Assembly (NCBI GenBank): GCA_022565665.1
Contig: JAIUMI010000001.1
Location: 434,001-498,000, forward strand
DNA from: Glycocaulis sp.
Lineage (GTDB): Bacteria > Pseudomonadota > Alphaproteobacteria > Caulobacterales > Maricaulaceae
Length of the DNA stretch: 64,000 nucleotides
Direction: 5' to 3'
Position 1 is the first letter of the stretch; every line of letters begins with the position of its first letter. The position numbers and the translations under genes are program-made. Of the stretch, positions 55,015-64,000 are shown one piece after another. A model generated the notes under the pieces. It was not told where the DNA came from and did no database searches. It was given only the letters and a program-made list of their open reading frames with translations.

Positions 55015-57420
55015 CTAAACCCGCTCTCTCTCTGGCAGGAAAATCTCGCGCTTTCCGGCATGGTCGGCCGGTCCGATCATGCCCTCATCTTCCATGCGCT
55101 CGATGAGCGAGGCAGCGCGGTTATACCCGATCTGCAGGCGGCGCTGGATATAGCTCGTCGACGCCTTGCGGTCGCGCGCGACCACGGCCACGGCCTGATC
55201 AAAAAGATCATCGCCCGAGCCCCCCTCCCCGCCATCAAGACCGGGAATGCCGTCCTCGTCATCAAGGTCTTCAGTGACCGCGTCGAGATATTCCGGCGCC
55301 CGCTGTTTTTTCAGGAAGCTTGCCACCGTCTCCACCTCGCGGTCGGAGACGAACGGCGCGTGCAGGCGGCGTATGCGCCCGCCTCCGGCCATCAGAAGGA
55401 GATCGCCCTGTCCGAGCAGCTGTTCGGCGCCCTGCTCACCCAGAATGGTGCGGCTGTCGATCTTGGAGGTGACCTGATAGCTGATACGGGTGGGGAAATT
55501 GGCCTTGATCGTGCCGGTAATGACATCCACCGACGGGCGCTGCGTGGCCATGATGACGTGGATGCCGGCCGCGCGCGCCATCTGCGCCAGACGCTGCACC
55601 GCGCCCTCAATCTCCTTGCCCGCCACCATCATCAGATCGGCCATCTCGTCGATCACCACGACGATATAGGGCATGTGATCAGGCTCGATCGTCTCGGTCT
55701 CGTAGACCGGCTCGCCGCTCTCCCGGTCAAAACCTGTCTGCACGGTGCGCGAGAGCATTTCGCCCGCTTCGCGCGCTTCAGCCGCCTTCTCGTTGAAGCC
55801 GGCCATATTGCGCACGCCCACCTTGGACATGCGCAGATACCGGCTTTCCATCTCGCGCACGGTCCATTTGAGCGCGGCGACGGCCTTCTTCGGGTCGGTC
55901 ACAACCGGCGAGAGCAGGTGAGGGATACCGTCATAGACCGACAGCTCCAGCATTTTCGGGTCGATCATGATCATGCGGCACTCTTCCGGCGGCAGCCGGT
56001 AGAGCAAGGACAGGATCATGGCATTGATGCCGACCGATTTGCCCGAGCCCGTCGTGCCCGCGATCAAGAGGTGCGGCATGCGTGCCAGATCGGCGGCGAA
56101 CGGCTCCCCGCCAATCGTCTCGCCAATGGCCAGAGGCAGCTCCGCGCGTGATTTCTCGAAACCGGACGAGGAGAGCAGCGTGCGCAGGAAAACCGTCTCA
56201 CGGGTAGTGTTGGGCAGCTCGATACCGATGGCATTGCGCCCCGGCACCACCGACACGCGGCAGGCCACCGCGGCCATGGAGCGCGCGATGTCATCGGCCA
56301 GATTGATCACCCGGCTGGTCTTGACGCCGGGTGCCGGTTCCAGCTCGTAGAGCGTCACAACCGGGCCGGGACGCACCTCCACGATCTCGCCCTTGACCCC
56401 GAAATCCCCCAGCACGGAGGCCAGAAGCTCAGCGTTCTGGCGTAGCCCTTCGGCGTCCACCGTGTCCTTGCGCGGCGTCGCCTTTGCCAGAAGATCAAGG
56501 CGCGGCATCTCGAAGCTGGAGCCCGAATTGAAGGGCAGAGCGGGCTGGGCCTCGCGCGCCTCGCGGTCAGACTGTCTGGGCTTGCCCTTGGGCGCGATTT
56601 TCACATCCGGCGCCGTACGGGCAGCCAGCGGTTCGCGTTTCGCCGTGCTGACACTGCCTGCGGGCGCGCGGCCCTTGAGGATGGAGGGCACGGGCCGGTC
56701 TTCACCATCCGGCGTGATGGCGATGGGGCGGGCATCCTCGTCACGCCAGGGCGTGGGTATCTGGCCCATCAGCCGGTCGGCCCAGACCCGCAGTGTCGCC
56801 CAGACCAGCAGGGCCGTGTCGCTGGCCGCGGCGAGATCGCGCGTATTCAGGCCAAAGCAGAAGAAGGTGCCGAGAATCGCCATGACAAGGCCGAGCGCGG
56901 CGACGATGGCCGAGGCCCCGGCAATCTCCGCGCTGGCGGCAAGACCGGAGAAATTGGCCAGCAGGGCATCGCCCAGCAATCCGCCCAGCCCGGCAGCAAA
57001 GGGCCAGCTGGCCGGAATGGGCAGGGCCGAGACTGCCATCGCAAAGCCGGTGATCGCAAACCCGCCGCAGATGACGCGGAACAGCACGATGGCACCGGGG
57101 CGCCTGCGCGGCCCCTGCACCAGCAGGATCACCCCCCAGCCAGCGAGAATCAGCGCCAGAACGGCGCCGGCCCAACCGAGCGTCTGCAAGAGCAGGTCTG
57201 CGGCAATCGCGCCATTATGTCCGGCGAGGTTGGATACCTCGCGCGATGACGCGGCATTGAGGCTTGGGTCGAGCGGGTGATGGGTGAAGATGGCCGTCAG
57301 CAGGAAAGCGCCCAGCGCCGTCATCGCAAACCCGGTTAAGCGCGCACGCACGCTCGCCGCCAGTCCGGGACGGGCGGGCACAGGGGCTTGAGCCGAAGGA
57401 GCGTTGCGCGATCGGGCCAT
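55015..57420 (-). CDS. ftsK: DNA translocase FtsK
   Basis: The 801-residue protein has four N-terminal membrane helices (about 30-200), a linker rich in Pro and charged residues (about 215-315), a motor domain (about 330-670) with Walker [13 protein letters not shown] and Walker [13 protein letters not shown], and a C-terminal winged gamma domain (about 735-800, [19 protein letters not shown]) that reads KOPS sites and activates XerCD. It pumps chromosome ends across the closing septum. The length is normal for alphaproteobacteria. It is the first gene of a long minus-strand series. Confidence 0.97.
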   Translation of the reverse strand: MARSRNAPSAQAPVPARPGLAASVRARLTGFAMTALGAFLLTAIFTHHPLDPSLNAASSREVSNLAGHNGAIAADLLLQTLGWAGAVLALILAGWGVILLVQGPRRRPGAIVLFRVICGGFAITGFAMAVSALPIPASWPFAAGLGGLLGDALLANFSGLAASAEIAGASAIVAALGLVMAILGTFFCFGLNTRDLAAASDTALLVWATLRVWADRLMGQIPTPWRDEDARPIAITPDGEDRPVPSILKGRAPAGSVSTAKREPLAARTAPDVKIAPKGKPRQSDREAREAQPALPFNSGSSFEMPRLDLLAKATPRKDTVDAEGLRQNAELLASVLGDFGVKGEIVEVRPGPVVTLYELEPAPGVKTSRVINLADDIARSMAAVACRVSVVPGRNAIGIELPNTTRETVFLRTLLSSSGFEKSRAELPLAIGETIGGEPFAADLARMPHLLIAGTTGSGKSVGINAMILSLLYRLPPEECRMIMIDPKMLELSVYDGIPHLLSPVVTDPKKAVAALKWTVREMESRYLRMSKVGVRNMAGFNEKAAEAREAGEMLSRTVQTGFDRESGEPVYETETIEPDHMPYIVVVIDEMADLMMVAGKEIEGAVQRLAQMARAAGIHVIMATQRPSVDVITGTIKANFPTRISYQVTSKIDSRTILGEQGAEQLLGQGDLLLMAGGGRIRRLHAPFVSDREVETVASFLKKQRAPEYLDAVTEDLDDEDGIPGLDGGEGGSGDDLFDQAVAVVARDRKASTSYIQRRLQIGYNRAASLIERMEDEGMIGPADHAGKREIFLPERERV

Positions 57421-57489
57421 TACCGCGCCAGTGTGCAGCGCAGAGTCTTCCCGTCTGGTAAACGCGCGTTAACCCGGCTGCGGCGCAGC

Positions 57490-58422
57490 TCAAGGGACAG
57501 GCATGTAGAGCACAACCGGATTGCGGCGGGACGCAGAAGCGCCGTCAGCAAAGGCGGGCCATTGCGCGTTGGCCAGAATGAAAAAGCGGCCATCGGAGAT
57601 TCGAAGGCCCGCCGGATCGTCAAAATCCGGGTGCCCGGTGAGAAGCGGCGATACCCGCGCATCCTGGCCAAAGCCCTGCAGCGCAATGTGATAGAGGCCA
57701 TGGGTGCCCGCGTTGCTGCGCACCGCGTAGAGCTCGCCATAGCTGTCGGTGGCAAGGCTGGAAAAGCCGGTGAGATCGCCTTCCAGCGCCTCGACCAGTT
57801 CCGCCTCACGGCTCACTGCATCGATGCGCCATATTCCGTTCTCCGGATCGGCAGCGAAAAGCGCGCCGCGCGTCAGGGCCAGCCCTTGCAGGGCGCCAAA
57901 CCGCTCGTCTTCGGCATAGATTTCCAGCACGCCACGCGGACTGGAGAGCAGATAGACGCGGCCCGCTTCAGCGTCACTCGCATAGACCACGCCGTCCTGG
58001 GCCACCACATCGGAAAAGCGTCCGGCCCCTTCCATGGTGTGGAGATGAGATATCTCGCCGGTGAACAGATCATAGGCGGCAAGGGCAGGCTCGGCGCCAT
58101 CATCGGCACCGCCTGTGGCGGCATAGAGAATGCGCGCACGGCCGTCTATCGCGAGACCATAAACCGGCCCCAGCCCGTCCTCCGGCCCCGCAAGGCGCTC
58201 CGGCGCGCCCGGGTTTTCAAGACTCACCGCGTACAGGCTGTGGTCCGCCATACCGCCCAGATACAGCCGCTCCGCATCGATATCGACGGCGAGCCCGTTG
58301 ATCAGCGCGTCCGGCAGCGGCGTTGACATATAGCGCTCGGCATGACCGATCCGCGCCTCAGGCACGGGCGCTCTGTCATCAGCCGCGAGCATCACGCTTA
58401 GAAGAATAGTCAGCATCATCAT
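57490..58422 (-). CDS. Exported beta-propeller protein (SMP-30/NHL-like)
   Basis: The 310-residue product has a short signal-like N-terminus (MMMLTILLSVMLAAD) and six blade-like repeats with motifs such as INGLAVDID, YGLAIDG, VYASDAEAGRVYLL, GLALTRGALFAAD and GFSSLATDSYGELYAV. It resembles SMP-30/gluconolactonase or NHL propellers, but the calcium ligands of the PON-like protein in this window are not clearly present. It could be a sugar lactonase or a structural propeller. It lies 52 bp after argG on the same strand and 69 bp before ftsK. Confidence 0.8.
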   Translation of the reverse strand: MMMLTILLSVMLAADDRAPVPEARIGHAERYMSTPLPDALINGLAVDIDAERLYLGGMADHSLYAVSLENPGAPERLAGPEDGLGPVYGLAIDGRARILYAATGGADDGAEPALAAYDLFTGEISHLHTMEGAGRFSDVVAQDGVVYASDAEAGRVYLLSSPRGVLEIYAEDERFGALQGLALTRGALFAADPENGIWRIDAVSREAELVEALEGDLTGFSSLATDSYGELYAVRSNAGTHGLYHIALQGFGQDARVSPLLTGHPDFDDPAGLRISDGRFFILANAQWPAFADGASASRRNPVVLYMPVP

Positions 58423-58474
58423 GGGACGGGAGGTTTGCCGTCACCGTCCCGGATGGCAAGCCGCAATGGCTGCT

Positions 58475-59713
58475 CTAGTCATTTTCGCCCAGCACGCGCT
58501 TGCGCCGGGCCATCAACTTCAAGCGCAGGGCGTTGAGGCGGATAAAGCCTTCGGCGTCTTTCTGGTCGTAGACCATGTCTTCCTCGAAGGTGACGTGGGC
58601 CAGCGAGTAGAGCGTGGCGGGCGAGGACCGGCCCACCACGGTCACGCTGCCTTTATAGAGTTTGAGGCGCACCTCACCGGACACATGTCGCTGGGAATGG
58701 TCGATGGCCGCCTGCAGCATCTCGCGCTCAGGAGAGAACCAGAAGCCCTCATAAAGGAGCTTGGCATAGCGCGGCATCAGCTCGTCTTTGAGATGCATCG
58801 CGCCGCGGTCCAGCGTGATCTGCTCGATACCGCGGTGGGCCATCATCAATATGGTGCCGCCCGGCGTCTCGTAAATCCCGCGCGACTTCATGCCGACAAA
58901 GCGGTTTTCGACCAGATCCAGCCTGCCAATGCCGTGGGTCCGGCCATATTCGTTGAGCTTCGTCAGCACGGTGGCCGGTGAGAGGGGCTTACCGTTGATC
59001 GAGACCGCATCGCCGCGCTCAAACCCGATGGTGATGTATTCGGGCGTATCGGGCGCTTCTTCTGGGGCATTGGTGCGCTGATAGACGATGTCGGAGGCTT
59101 CCTCGGCCGGGTCTTCGAGGATCTTGCCCTCAGAGGAGGTGTGCCAGAGATTGGCATCGACCGAGAAGGGCGCCTCACCGCGCTTGTCCATCGCCACCTC
59201 AATGCCATTGGCCTCGGCATAGGCGATCAGCCTGGTGCGCGAGTTGAGGTCCCATTCGCGCCAGGGCGCGATGCAGGTGAGATCCGGATCGAGCGCGGCC
59301 ACGCCCAGCTCGAAGCGCACCTGATCATTGCCCTTGCCGGTTGCACCATGCGCCACGGCATCGGCGCCGGTCTCATGGGCGATCTCGACAAGGCGCTTGG
59401 CGATGAGGGGGCGCGCAATGGAGGTTCCGAGCAGGTACTGGCCCTCATAGACGGCATTGGCGCGCACCATGGGATAGCAGTAATCGCGCACGAACTCCTC
59501 GCGCAGATCGTCGATATAGATCTCCTTCACGCCCGCTTTCTCGGCTTTGCGGCGTGCCGGTTCCAGCTCCTCGCCCTGCCCCAGATCGGCGGTAAAGGTG
59601 ACCACTTCCGCGTCGTAATGATCCTGCAGCCATTTCAGGATCACCGAGGTGTCCAGCCCGCCCGAATAGGCCAGCACGATTTTCTTGACGGACTTCTTCG
59701 CGATAACGGCCAT
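58475..59713 (-). CDS. argG: Argininosuccinate synthase
   Basis: The 412-residue enzyme joins citrulline and aspartate with ATP to form argininosuccinate in arginine synthesis. The ATP-binding motif is [15 protein letters not shown] near the N-terminus; other family segments are [25 protein letters not shown] and [20 protein letters not shown]. The ATG at 59713 follows GGAAAGGA and gives the normal N-terminus; longer frames upstream are not used. No other arginine gene is adjacent. Confidence 0.97.
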   Translation of the reverse strand: MAVIAKKSVKKIVLAYSGGLDTSVILKWLQDHYDAEVVTFTADLGQGEELEPARRKAEKAGVKEIYIDDLREEFVRDYCYPMVRANAVYEGQYLLGTSIARPLIAKRLVEIAHETGADAVAHGATGKGNDQVRFELGVAALDPDLTCIAPWREWDLNSRTRLIAYAEANGIEVAMDKRGEAPFSVDANLWHTSSEGKILEDPAEEASDIVYQRTNAPEEAPDTPEYITIGFERGDAVSINGKPLSPATVLTKLNEYGRTHGIGRLDLVENRFVGMKSRGIYETPGGTILMMAHRGIEQITLDRGAMHLKDELMPRYAKLLYEGFWFSPEREMLQAAIDHSQRHVSGEVRLKLYKGSVTVVGRSSPATLYSLAHVTFEEDMVYDQKDAEGFIRLNALRLKLMARRKRVLGEND

Positions 59714-59856
59714 GAGCGGTATCCTTTCCGAGGCAGGCTTTGCGGCGGCGCACCATAGTGGCAACTCACATGAGCGAAAAGTCACCTTGCAGTAAGGTTC
59801 GCGCACACCGGGCCGTGCTTGAACCGGCATGGGACAAACTTGCGGGAGACACAAGC

Positions 59857-61188
59857 ATGATACGGACAATTCTGGCCGCTCTGGCCGTCATCGCCGTCAC
59901 GGCCACAGCGCAGGCGCGCGATGAACGTTTTGCCGGCGCGTGGAACGGGGAGCTGGATGTGGGAGCAGCCCAGCTGCGCCTTGAGCTGCGCATTGAGGAA
60001 AGCGCCGATGGCTATACGGGCGTGATGGTGTCAGTTGATCAGGGCGGGGCGCAGATCCCGGCTTCCCAGCTCAATTTCGATGGCGACGGCATTGAAGTGA
60101 TCATGAGCGCCATGGGCGCGCGCTATGCGGCCGTACTTGAAGACGGCGCGCTGGTTGGCACCTTCCATCAGGGCGGCGCAGAATTTCCGCTGGTCATGGC
60201 ACGTGGCTCTGTTGAAGCGGCGGGCCCAGAGCTGGCGCCGGGGGAGCGCGAAGTGATCGTGGAGGCCGGGGTGCGCCTTGCCGGCACGCTGCGCCTGCCG
60301 GAGGGCGATGGCCCGCACCCAGCCGTGCTGATGCTGAACGGGTCCGGCAGTCAGGACCGGGACATGACGATTGGCCGTCACCGCGTGTTTGCCGTGCTGG
60401 CCGAGGCCTATGCGCAGGCCGGGATTGCCAGCCTGCGCCTTGATGACCGGGGCATGGGCGGCTCTGACGCGACCCCTGCCAGTGGCCCGCGGGAACTGGG
60501 CGCAGATGCGGGGGCAGCCCTTGCCTTCCTGCGCGCGCAGGACGGTATTGACGGGCAGTGCGTCGGCATTTCCGGCCATTCCGAGGGCGGGATCATCGCC
60601 TTTCTCACGCCTGCTGACAGCCAACCGGATTTCATCCTGATGCTGGCCGGCCAGGCCGGGACGCTGGAAGAAACGCTGCTGGAGCAGGGCGAGGTCATCA
60701 ACCGCGCCATGGGGGCGGGCGATGATGTGGTTGAGGCGACGCGTGCGCGCCAGCTGGCCATGCTCGAAGCGCTGCGCAGTGCTGCGCCCGGCGAAACCGT
60801 TCAGGCCGTGGAAGCGGCGTTTGTGGGTCAGGGCTTGCCAGCAAACGTCGCCGCGCAGCAGGCCCAGATCTGGGGCCAGCCCTATGTGCAGGCGGCTGCC
60901 TTTCTGGACCCGGCAGAACCGCTGGCAGGCTTTGCCGGTCCGGTGACGGCGATTTTCGCCGCCAACGACCTGCAGGTGCTGGCAGAGGCCAATGCAGGGC
61001 GCGTCGAAGCGGCGCGCGATGGCCTGCCTACACGTGTCGTCACGCTTGAGGGCACCAATCACCTCTTCCAGACGAGCGAGACAGGCCTTCCCAATGAGTA
61101 CGCGACCGCGCCGCACGCCATGGCGCCCGAGGCGCTGGAGCGCATCGCAGCCGAAGCGGCACACCTTGTTGCGGGGTGTTCTCGCTAG
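59857..61188 (+). CDS. Exported alpha/beta hydrolase with N-terminal beta domain
   Basis: The 443-residue protein has a Sec signal peptide (cleavage after AQA, about residue 20), a small beta-rich domain (about 22-118, lipocalin-like) and an alpha/beta hydrolase domain (about 130-440). Visible are the oxyanion region [10 protein letters not shown], nucleophile Ser242 in GHSEGG, and a late His in GTNHLF. The family includes acyl-peptide-type esterases of unknown substrate. It is divergent from argG (143-bp gap) and converges on rpoN, the two stops four bases apart. Confidence 0.88.
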   Translation: MIRTILAALAVIAVTATAQARDERFAGAWNGELDVGAAQLRLELRIEESADGYTGVMVSVDQGGAQIPASQLNFDGDGIEVIMSAMGARYAAVLEDGALVGTFHQGGAEFPLVMARGSVEAAGPELAPGEREVIVEAGVRLAGTLRLPEGDGPHPAVLMLNGSGSQDRDMTIGRHRVFAVLAEAYAQAGIASLRLDDRGMGGSDATPASGPRELGADAGAALAFLRAQDGIDGQCVGISGHSEGGIIAFLTPADSQPDFILMLAGQAGTLEETLLEQGEVINRAMGAGDDVVEATRARQLAMLEALRSAAPGETVQAVEAAFVGQGLPANVAAQQAQIWGQPYVQAAAFLDPAEPLAGFAGPVTAIFAANDLQVLAEANAGRVEAARDGLPTRVVTLEGTNHLFQTSETGLPNEYATAPHAMAPEALERIAAEAAHLVAGCSR

Positions 61189-61192
61189 CGCG

Positions 61193-62686
61193 TTAGCGCT
61201 TCATCATCCGGCGGCGCTGTACCGAGGAGGGGATATTCATTGCCTCGCGGTACTTCGCCACCGTGCGCCGGGCGATCTCGATGCCATCGGCAAGCAGGCG
61301 GTCCACAATGGCATCATCGCTCATGATCTCGTCCACCGTTTCGGACTGGATCATCGCCTTGATGCGGTATCTTACGGCCTCGGCCGAATAGGCTTCTCCG
61401 CCATCGGCAGACGCGATGGAGGAGGTGAAGAAGTATTTCAGCTCGAACAGGCCACGCGGGGTGGCCGCATACTTGTTCGAGGTGACCCGGCTGACGGTGG
61501 ATTCGTGCATCCCCACGGCGTCAGCCACCGTCTTCAGGTTCAGCGGGCGCAGCCAGGCCACGCCCTTGGCGAAGAAGGCATCCTGCTGGCGGACGATCTC
61601 GCTGGAGACTTTGAGAATGGTGCGCGCGCGCTGATCGAGGCTTTTGACCAGCCAGGAAGCGTTCTGCGCGCACTCGGTAATGAACACCTTTTCCTCTGCT
61701 GAGCGGGCACTGCCCGCGATCTGTGCGGCATAGCGGTTATTGACCAGCACGCGCGGCAGGGTGTCGGTATTGAGTTCCACCGCCCAGCTGCCATCTGGCC
61801 GCTCGCGCACGAACACATCCGGTTCAACGGCTCGCGTGGTATCAGACCCGAAGGCCAGGCCGGGCTTCGGGGTCAGGCGGCGCAGCTCGGCGATCATGTC
61901 TTCCAGATCGTCACCATCGACCTCGCAGGCCGCTTTCAGCCCGGCATAATCATGCTTGGCCAGCAGCGGCAGATTATCCACCAAAGCGGCCATGGCCGGA
62001 TCGAGCCGGTTACGCTCCTTCAGCTGCAACGCAAGACACTCTTGTAGATTGCGCGCCATCACGCCGGCGGGCTCAAAACCCTGTAACCGGTCCAGCAGGG
62101 CCTCAACTTCCGAGCGGGTGACGCCCAGACGCTCGGCCGTTTCATCGAGATCGGCGCGCATATAGCCATCATCATCGGCCAGATCGATGAGATGGGCGGC
62201 AATCAGGCGGTCAGATGCGGTAAGCGCGAGATCACCCAGCTGGTCGTGCAGATGCTCGCGCAGCGTCTTGTCGCGCGTCGCGTGTGCAGCGGCGTCGAAC
62301 TCCTCGCCATCGAACGAGCCGCCCTTGCCCGCACGCGACCAGTCCACCGCGCCGCCCGTATCATGGGCGCCTGCCATGTCCGGCGCGCTGTCGGCATAAA
62401 GCGCCTCGCGGTCCGTATCGAGCGCCTCCTCGGCCGCTGCCGAGGGCGCATCGAAGCTCAACTCGTCATCGCTGCGCGTGCTGGCAGCTTCCTGCGGACC
62501 GTCATCAGAGCCCGCCTCCGGGCGCTCATCACGCTCCAGCAGCGGATTGCGCTCCAGCTCTTCCTCGACGAACTCGGTGAGCTCCATATTGTTGAGCTGC
62601 AACAGCTTGATCGCCTGCTGGAGCTGGGGGGTCATTACGAGCCCCTGCCCCTGCCGCGCCTCCAGCCTCTGTCCGAGTTTCGCCAT
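61193..62686 (-). CDS. rpoN: RNA polymerase sigma-54 factor
   Basis: The 497-residue protein has the three sigma-54 regions: N-terminal activator-interacting glutamine-rich region I (MTPQLQQAIKLLQLNNMEL), acidic region II (about 50-130) and C-terminal region III with the helix-turn-helix (TVADAVGMHESTVSRV) and RpoN box (ARRTVAKYREAM). It directs polymerase to -24/-12 promoters. It is 11 bp after lptB, the standard alphaproteobacterial order. The genes usually found after rpoN (hpf, ptsN) are absent here; the next gene is convergent. Confidence 0.97.
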   Translation of the reverse strand: MAKLGQRLEARQGQGLVMTPQLQQAIKLLQLNNMELTEFVEEELERNPLLERDERPEAGSDDGPQEAASTRSDDELSFDAPSAAAEEALDTDREALYADSAPDMAGAHDTGGAVDWSRAGKGGSFDGEEFDAAAHATRDKTLREHLHDQLGDLALTASDRLIAAHLIDLADDDGYMRADLDETAERLGVTRSEVEALLDRLQGFEPAGVMARNLQECLALQLKERNRLDPAMAALVDNLPLLAKHDYAGLKAACEVDGDDLEDMIAELRRLTPKPGLAFGSDTTRAVEPDVFVRERPDGSWAVELNTDTLPRVLVNNRYAAQIAGSARSAEEKVFITECAQNASWLVKSLDQRARTILKVSSEIVRQQDAFFAKGVAWLRPLNLKTVADAVGMHESTVSRVTSNKYAATPRGLFELKYFFTSSIASADGGEAYSAEAVRYRIKAMIQSETVDEIMSDDAIVDRLLADGIEIARRTVAKYREAMNIPSSVQRRRMMKR

Positions 62687-62697
62687 ATCCGCCCGCC

Positions 62698-63447
62698 CTA
62701 CTGGAAACTGTCGCCGAGATAGACCCGCCGGACGGACGGGTCGCGCAGTACGGCGTCGGGCGCGCCTTCAAACAACACCTCGCCATCATGGATGATGGCG
62801 GCCCGGTCCGTAATCTGCAGCGTCTCGCGCACATTGTGATCGGTGATCAGAATGCCGATACCGCGCTGTTTCAGATACAGGATCAGGTCGCGGATATCGG
62901 CAATCGCCAGCGGGTCGATACCGGCAAACGGCTCATCGAGCAGGATGAAGCCGGGCCGGGTGGCCAGCGCGCGCGCGATCTCGACCCGGCGACGCTCACC
63001 ACCAGACAGTGCCATGGCCGGGCTGTCGCGCAGATGGTCCACGCCCAGTTCTTCGAGCAGTTCGTCGACGAGCTGCTTGCGCGCGCTCTTGTCCTTCTCG
63101 GCAATCTCGGCGGTGGCCGTCACGTTCTCCGCAACGGTCATGCCCCGGAAAATCGAGGCTTCCTGCGGCAGATAGCCAATGCCCAGCCGGGCACGCTGGA
63201 ACATGGGAAAATCGGTGATGTCCTCGCCGTCCAGCATGATGCGCCCGTGATCGGCCGGAATGAGGCCGGTTATCATGTAGAAGCAGGTGGTCTTGCCCGC
63301 CCCGTTCGGTCCGAGCAGACCCACCACCTCCCCGCGATGGAGCGTGAGCGAGACAGACTTCACGACGGTCCGGCGCCCGAACGACTTGCCGATTCCTTCG
63401 ACCTGCAAGCCTTTCACGGCGCTGTCTGGCGTCGTCACGTCTGTCAT
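62698..63447 (-). CDS. lptB: LPS export ABC transporter ATP-binding protein
   Basis: The 249-residue ATPase powers the LptB2FG machine that extracts lipopolysaccharide from the inner membrane. Walker A is GPNGAGKTT, the Q loop is LPQEASIF, the signature is LSGGERRR, Walker B is FILLDEP, and the switch His is in ITDHNVRE. The ATG at 63447 follows a purine-rich AGGGCAGGGG; ATGs at 63468 and 63534 would extend the N-terminus. The gene lies between lptA and rpoN. Confidence 0.96.
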   Translation of the reverse strand: MTDVTTPDSAVKGLQVEGIGKSFGRRTVVKSVSLTLHRGEVVGLLGPNGAGKTTCFYMITGLIPADHGRIMLDGEDITDFPMFQRARLGIGYLPQEASIFRGMTVAENVTATAEIAEKDKSARKQLVDELLEELGVDHLRDSPAMALSGGERRRVEIARALATRPGFILLDEPFAGIDPLAIADIRDLILYLKQRGIGILITDHNVRETLQITDRAAIIHDGEVLFEGAPDAVLRDPSVRRVYLGDSFQ

Positions 63448-63588
63448 CGCCCCTGCCCTTTCCATCATGGTTACCGGCACCGGACTAACATTTGGTGAAA
63501 TGATCTCATCGGCTATCCATGCCGGGTGCCGCACCCGGCTGGCAAGCCGTCAGGACAGGTCTGTGCCTGTGCAGCCTTGACGCAAAGC

Positions 63589-64000
63589 CTATTCGCCTGC
63601 GCCCTCACTGGCATCGTCTGCCTCGCCATCAGCGGCGGGGTCCGCCGCACGCGGCTGGCTGGACAGGAAATCGGCCTGATAGCGCGCAGGCAGGCGCCCC
63701 GGCACTGGCGGGGAAGGACATTCCTCGCGCTGCGCAGCGGCCTCCTCACTCGCCTCGGAGAAGAAGAGCGAGCGCACCCGCCCGCTGCCGCCGGTGAGAC
63801 GCGAGATTCCAGTGCGCAGATTGATCACCAGCTCCTGCCCGGTGGACACATTGCAGCCCTGGGTGAGCACGACCGACCCGGACAGGATGATGATTTCCTC
63901 ATTGAGGTCATAGATGCCGTGATCGCCCCGCGCGGTCTCCAGCGGCGTGACATAGAAGACCTCGCCGCGCGCCACGATCCGCTCGATCCGGCGCTGTCCG
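63589..64000 (-). CDS. lptA: LPS transport periplasmic protein LptA (5' end beyond window)
   Basis: The right edge cuts the gene; the visible 136 codons are the C-terminal half. The repeating beta-strand pattern of the OstA/LptA jelly roll is seen (RRIERIVARGEVFYVTP, ARGDHGIYDLNEEIIILSG, NVSTGQELVINLRTG), followed by an unusual acidic, alanine-rich tail (about 60 residues, ending DDASEGAGE). LptA bridges LPS between the membranes. The tail is an extension common in this order. It lies 141 bp upstream of lptB. Confidence 0.93.
   Translation of the reverse strand, partial: GQRRIERIVARGEVFYVTPLETARGDHGIYDLNEEIIILSGSVVLTQGCNVSTGQELVINLRTGISRLTGGSGRVRSLFFSEASEEAAAQREECPSPPVPGRLPARYQADFLSSQPRAADPAADGEADDASEGAGE

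Overview
The window is GC-rich, densely coded DNA from a Gram-negative alphaproteobacterium. The lptA-lptB-rpoN order, a bactofilin, a very large TonB receptor, an exported alpha-2-macroglobulin and many exported hydrolases would fit the Maricaulales/Hyphomonadaceae (stalked marine bacteria). That placement is an inference from gene content; there is no rRNA to confirm it. LAYOUT. 1-8.3 kb (minus): the 5' part of an alpha-2-macroglobulin lipoprotein gene with an intact thioester motif, which runs off the left edge, then a TonB-dependent receptor with its own terminator. 8.5-27.3 kb: the most unusual part. An OmpR-type response regulator is overlapped by an HtrA-like protease gene, and two direct-repeat boxes lie in the divergent promoter in front of it. 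Next come a small secreted beta-domain protein, a tightly packed run encoding a caspase-like protease, two TPR proteins and a CHAT protease, an inverted-repeat element, an exported alpha/beta hydrolase, a TPR-CHAT fusion, and a lipoprotein homologous to the first small secreted protein. An orphan histidine kinase, translationally coupled to a chromate-type transporter, closes the block. Every protease, TPR and hydrolase product in it carries an export signal. I read it as an envelope-located caspase/CHAT protease system bracketed by the two halves of one two-component system. 27.3-34.5 kb: an MFS transporter, a paraoxonase-like lactonase beside an Ntn acylase (both families include acyl-homoserine-lactone degraders), a DUF1330 protein, a SerB-like phosphatase, MsrA and tRNA-Ser(GGA). 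34.2-43.9 kb: small proteins, an OxyR-like regulator lacking the redox cysteines, two exported beta-lactamase-fold hydrolases, a TPR methyltransferase, KatG, and an outer-membrane barrel gene whose last strand is displaced by a frameshift. 44.1-47.6 kb (plus): TetR, Rieske oxygenase, AbgT-type transporter. 47.6-57.4 kb (all minus): from upstream to downstream, ftsK, nth, a mannose-1-phosphate guanylyltransferase/AGE-isomerase fusion, a 51-residue membrane peptide behind a hairpin-rich leader, a tandem TetR regulator, a bactofilin, a ParA-like ATPase and a lipoprotein hydrolase. 57.5-64 kb: a beta-propeller protein, argG, an exported hydrolase, rpoN, lptB and the 3' part of lptA. HOW THE GENES WORK TOGETHER. 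Much of the window serves the cell envelope: LPS export (LptA/LptB), surface-sugar precursors, cell shape and division (bactofilin, ParA-like, FtsK), envelope proteolysis and its control, and oxidative defence (KatG, MsrA). No CRISPR array, rRNA operon, prophage or intact insertion sequence was seen. Start sites are my choices from Shine-Dalgarno spacing and family N-termini; doubtful ones are flagged.
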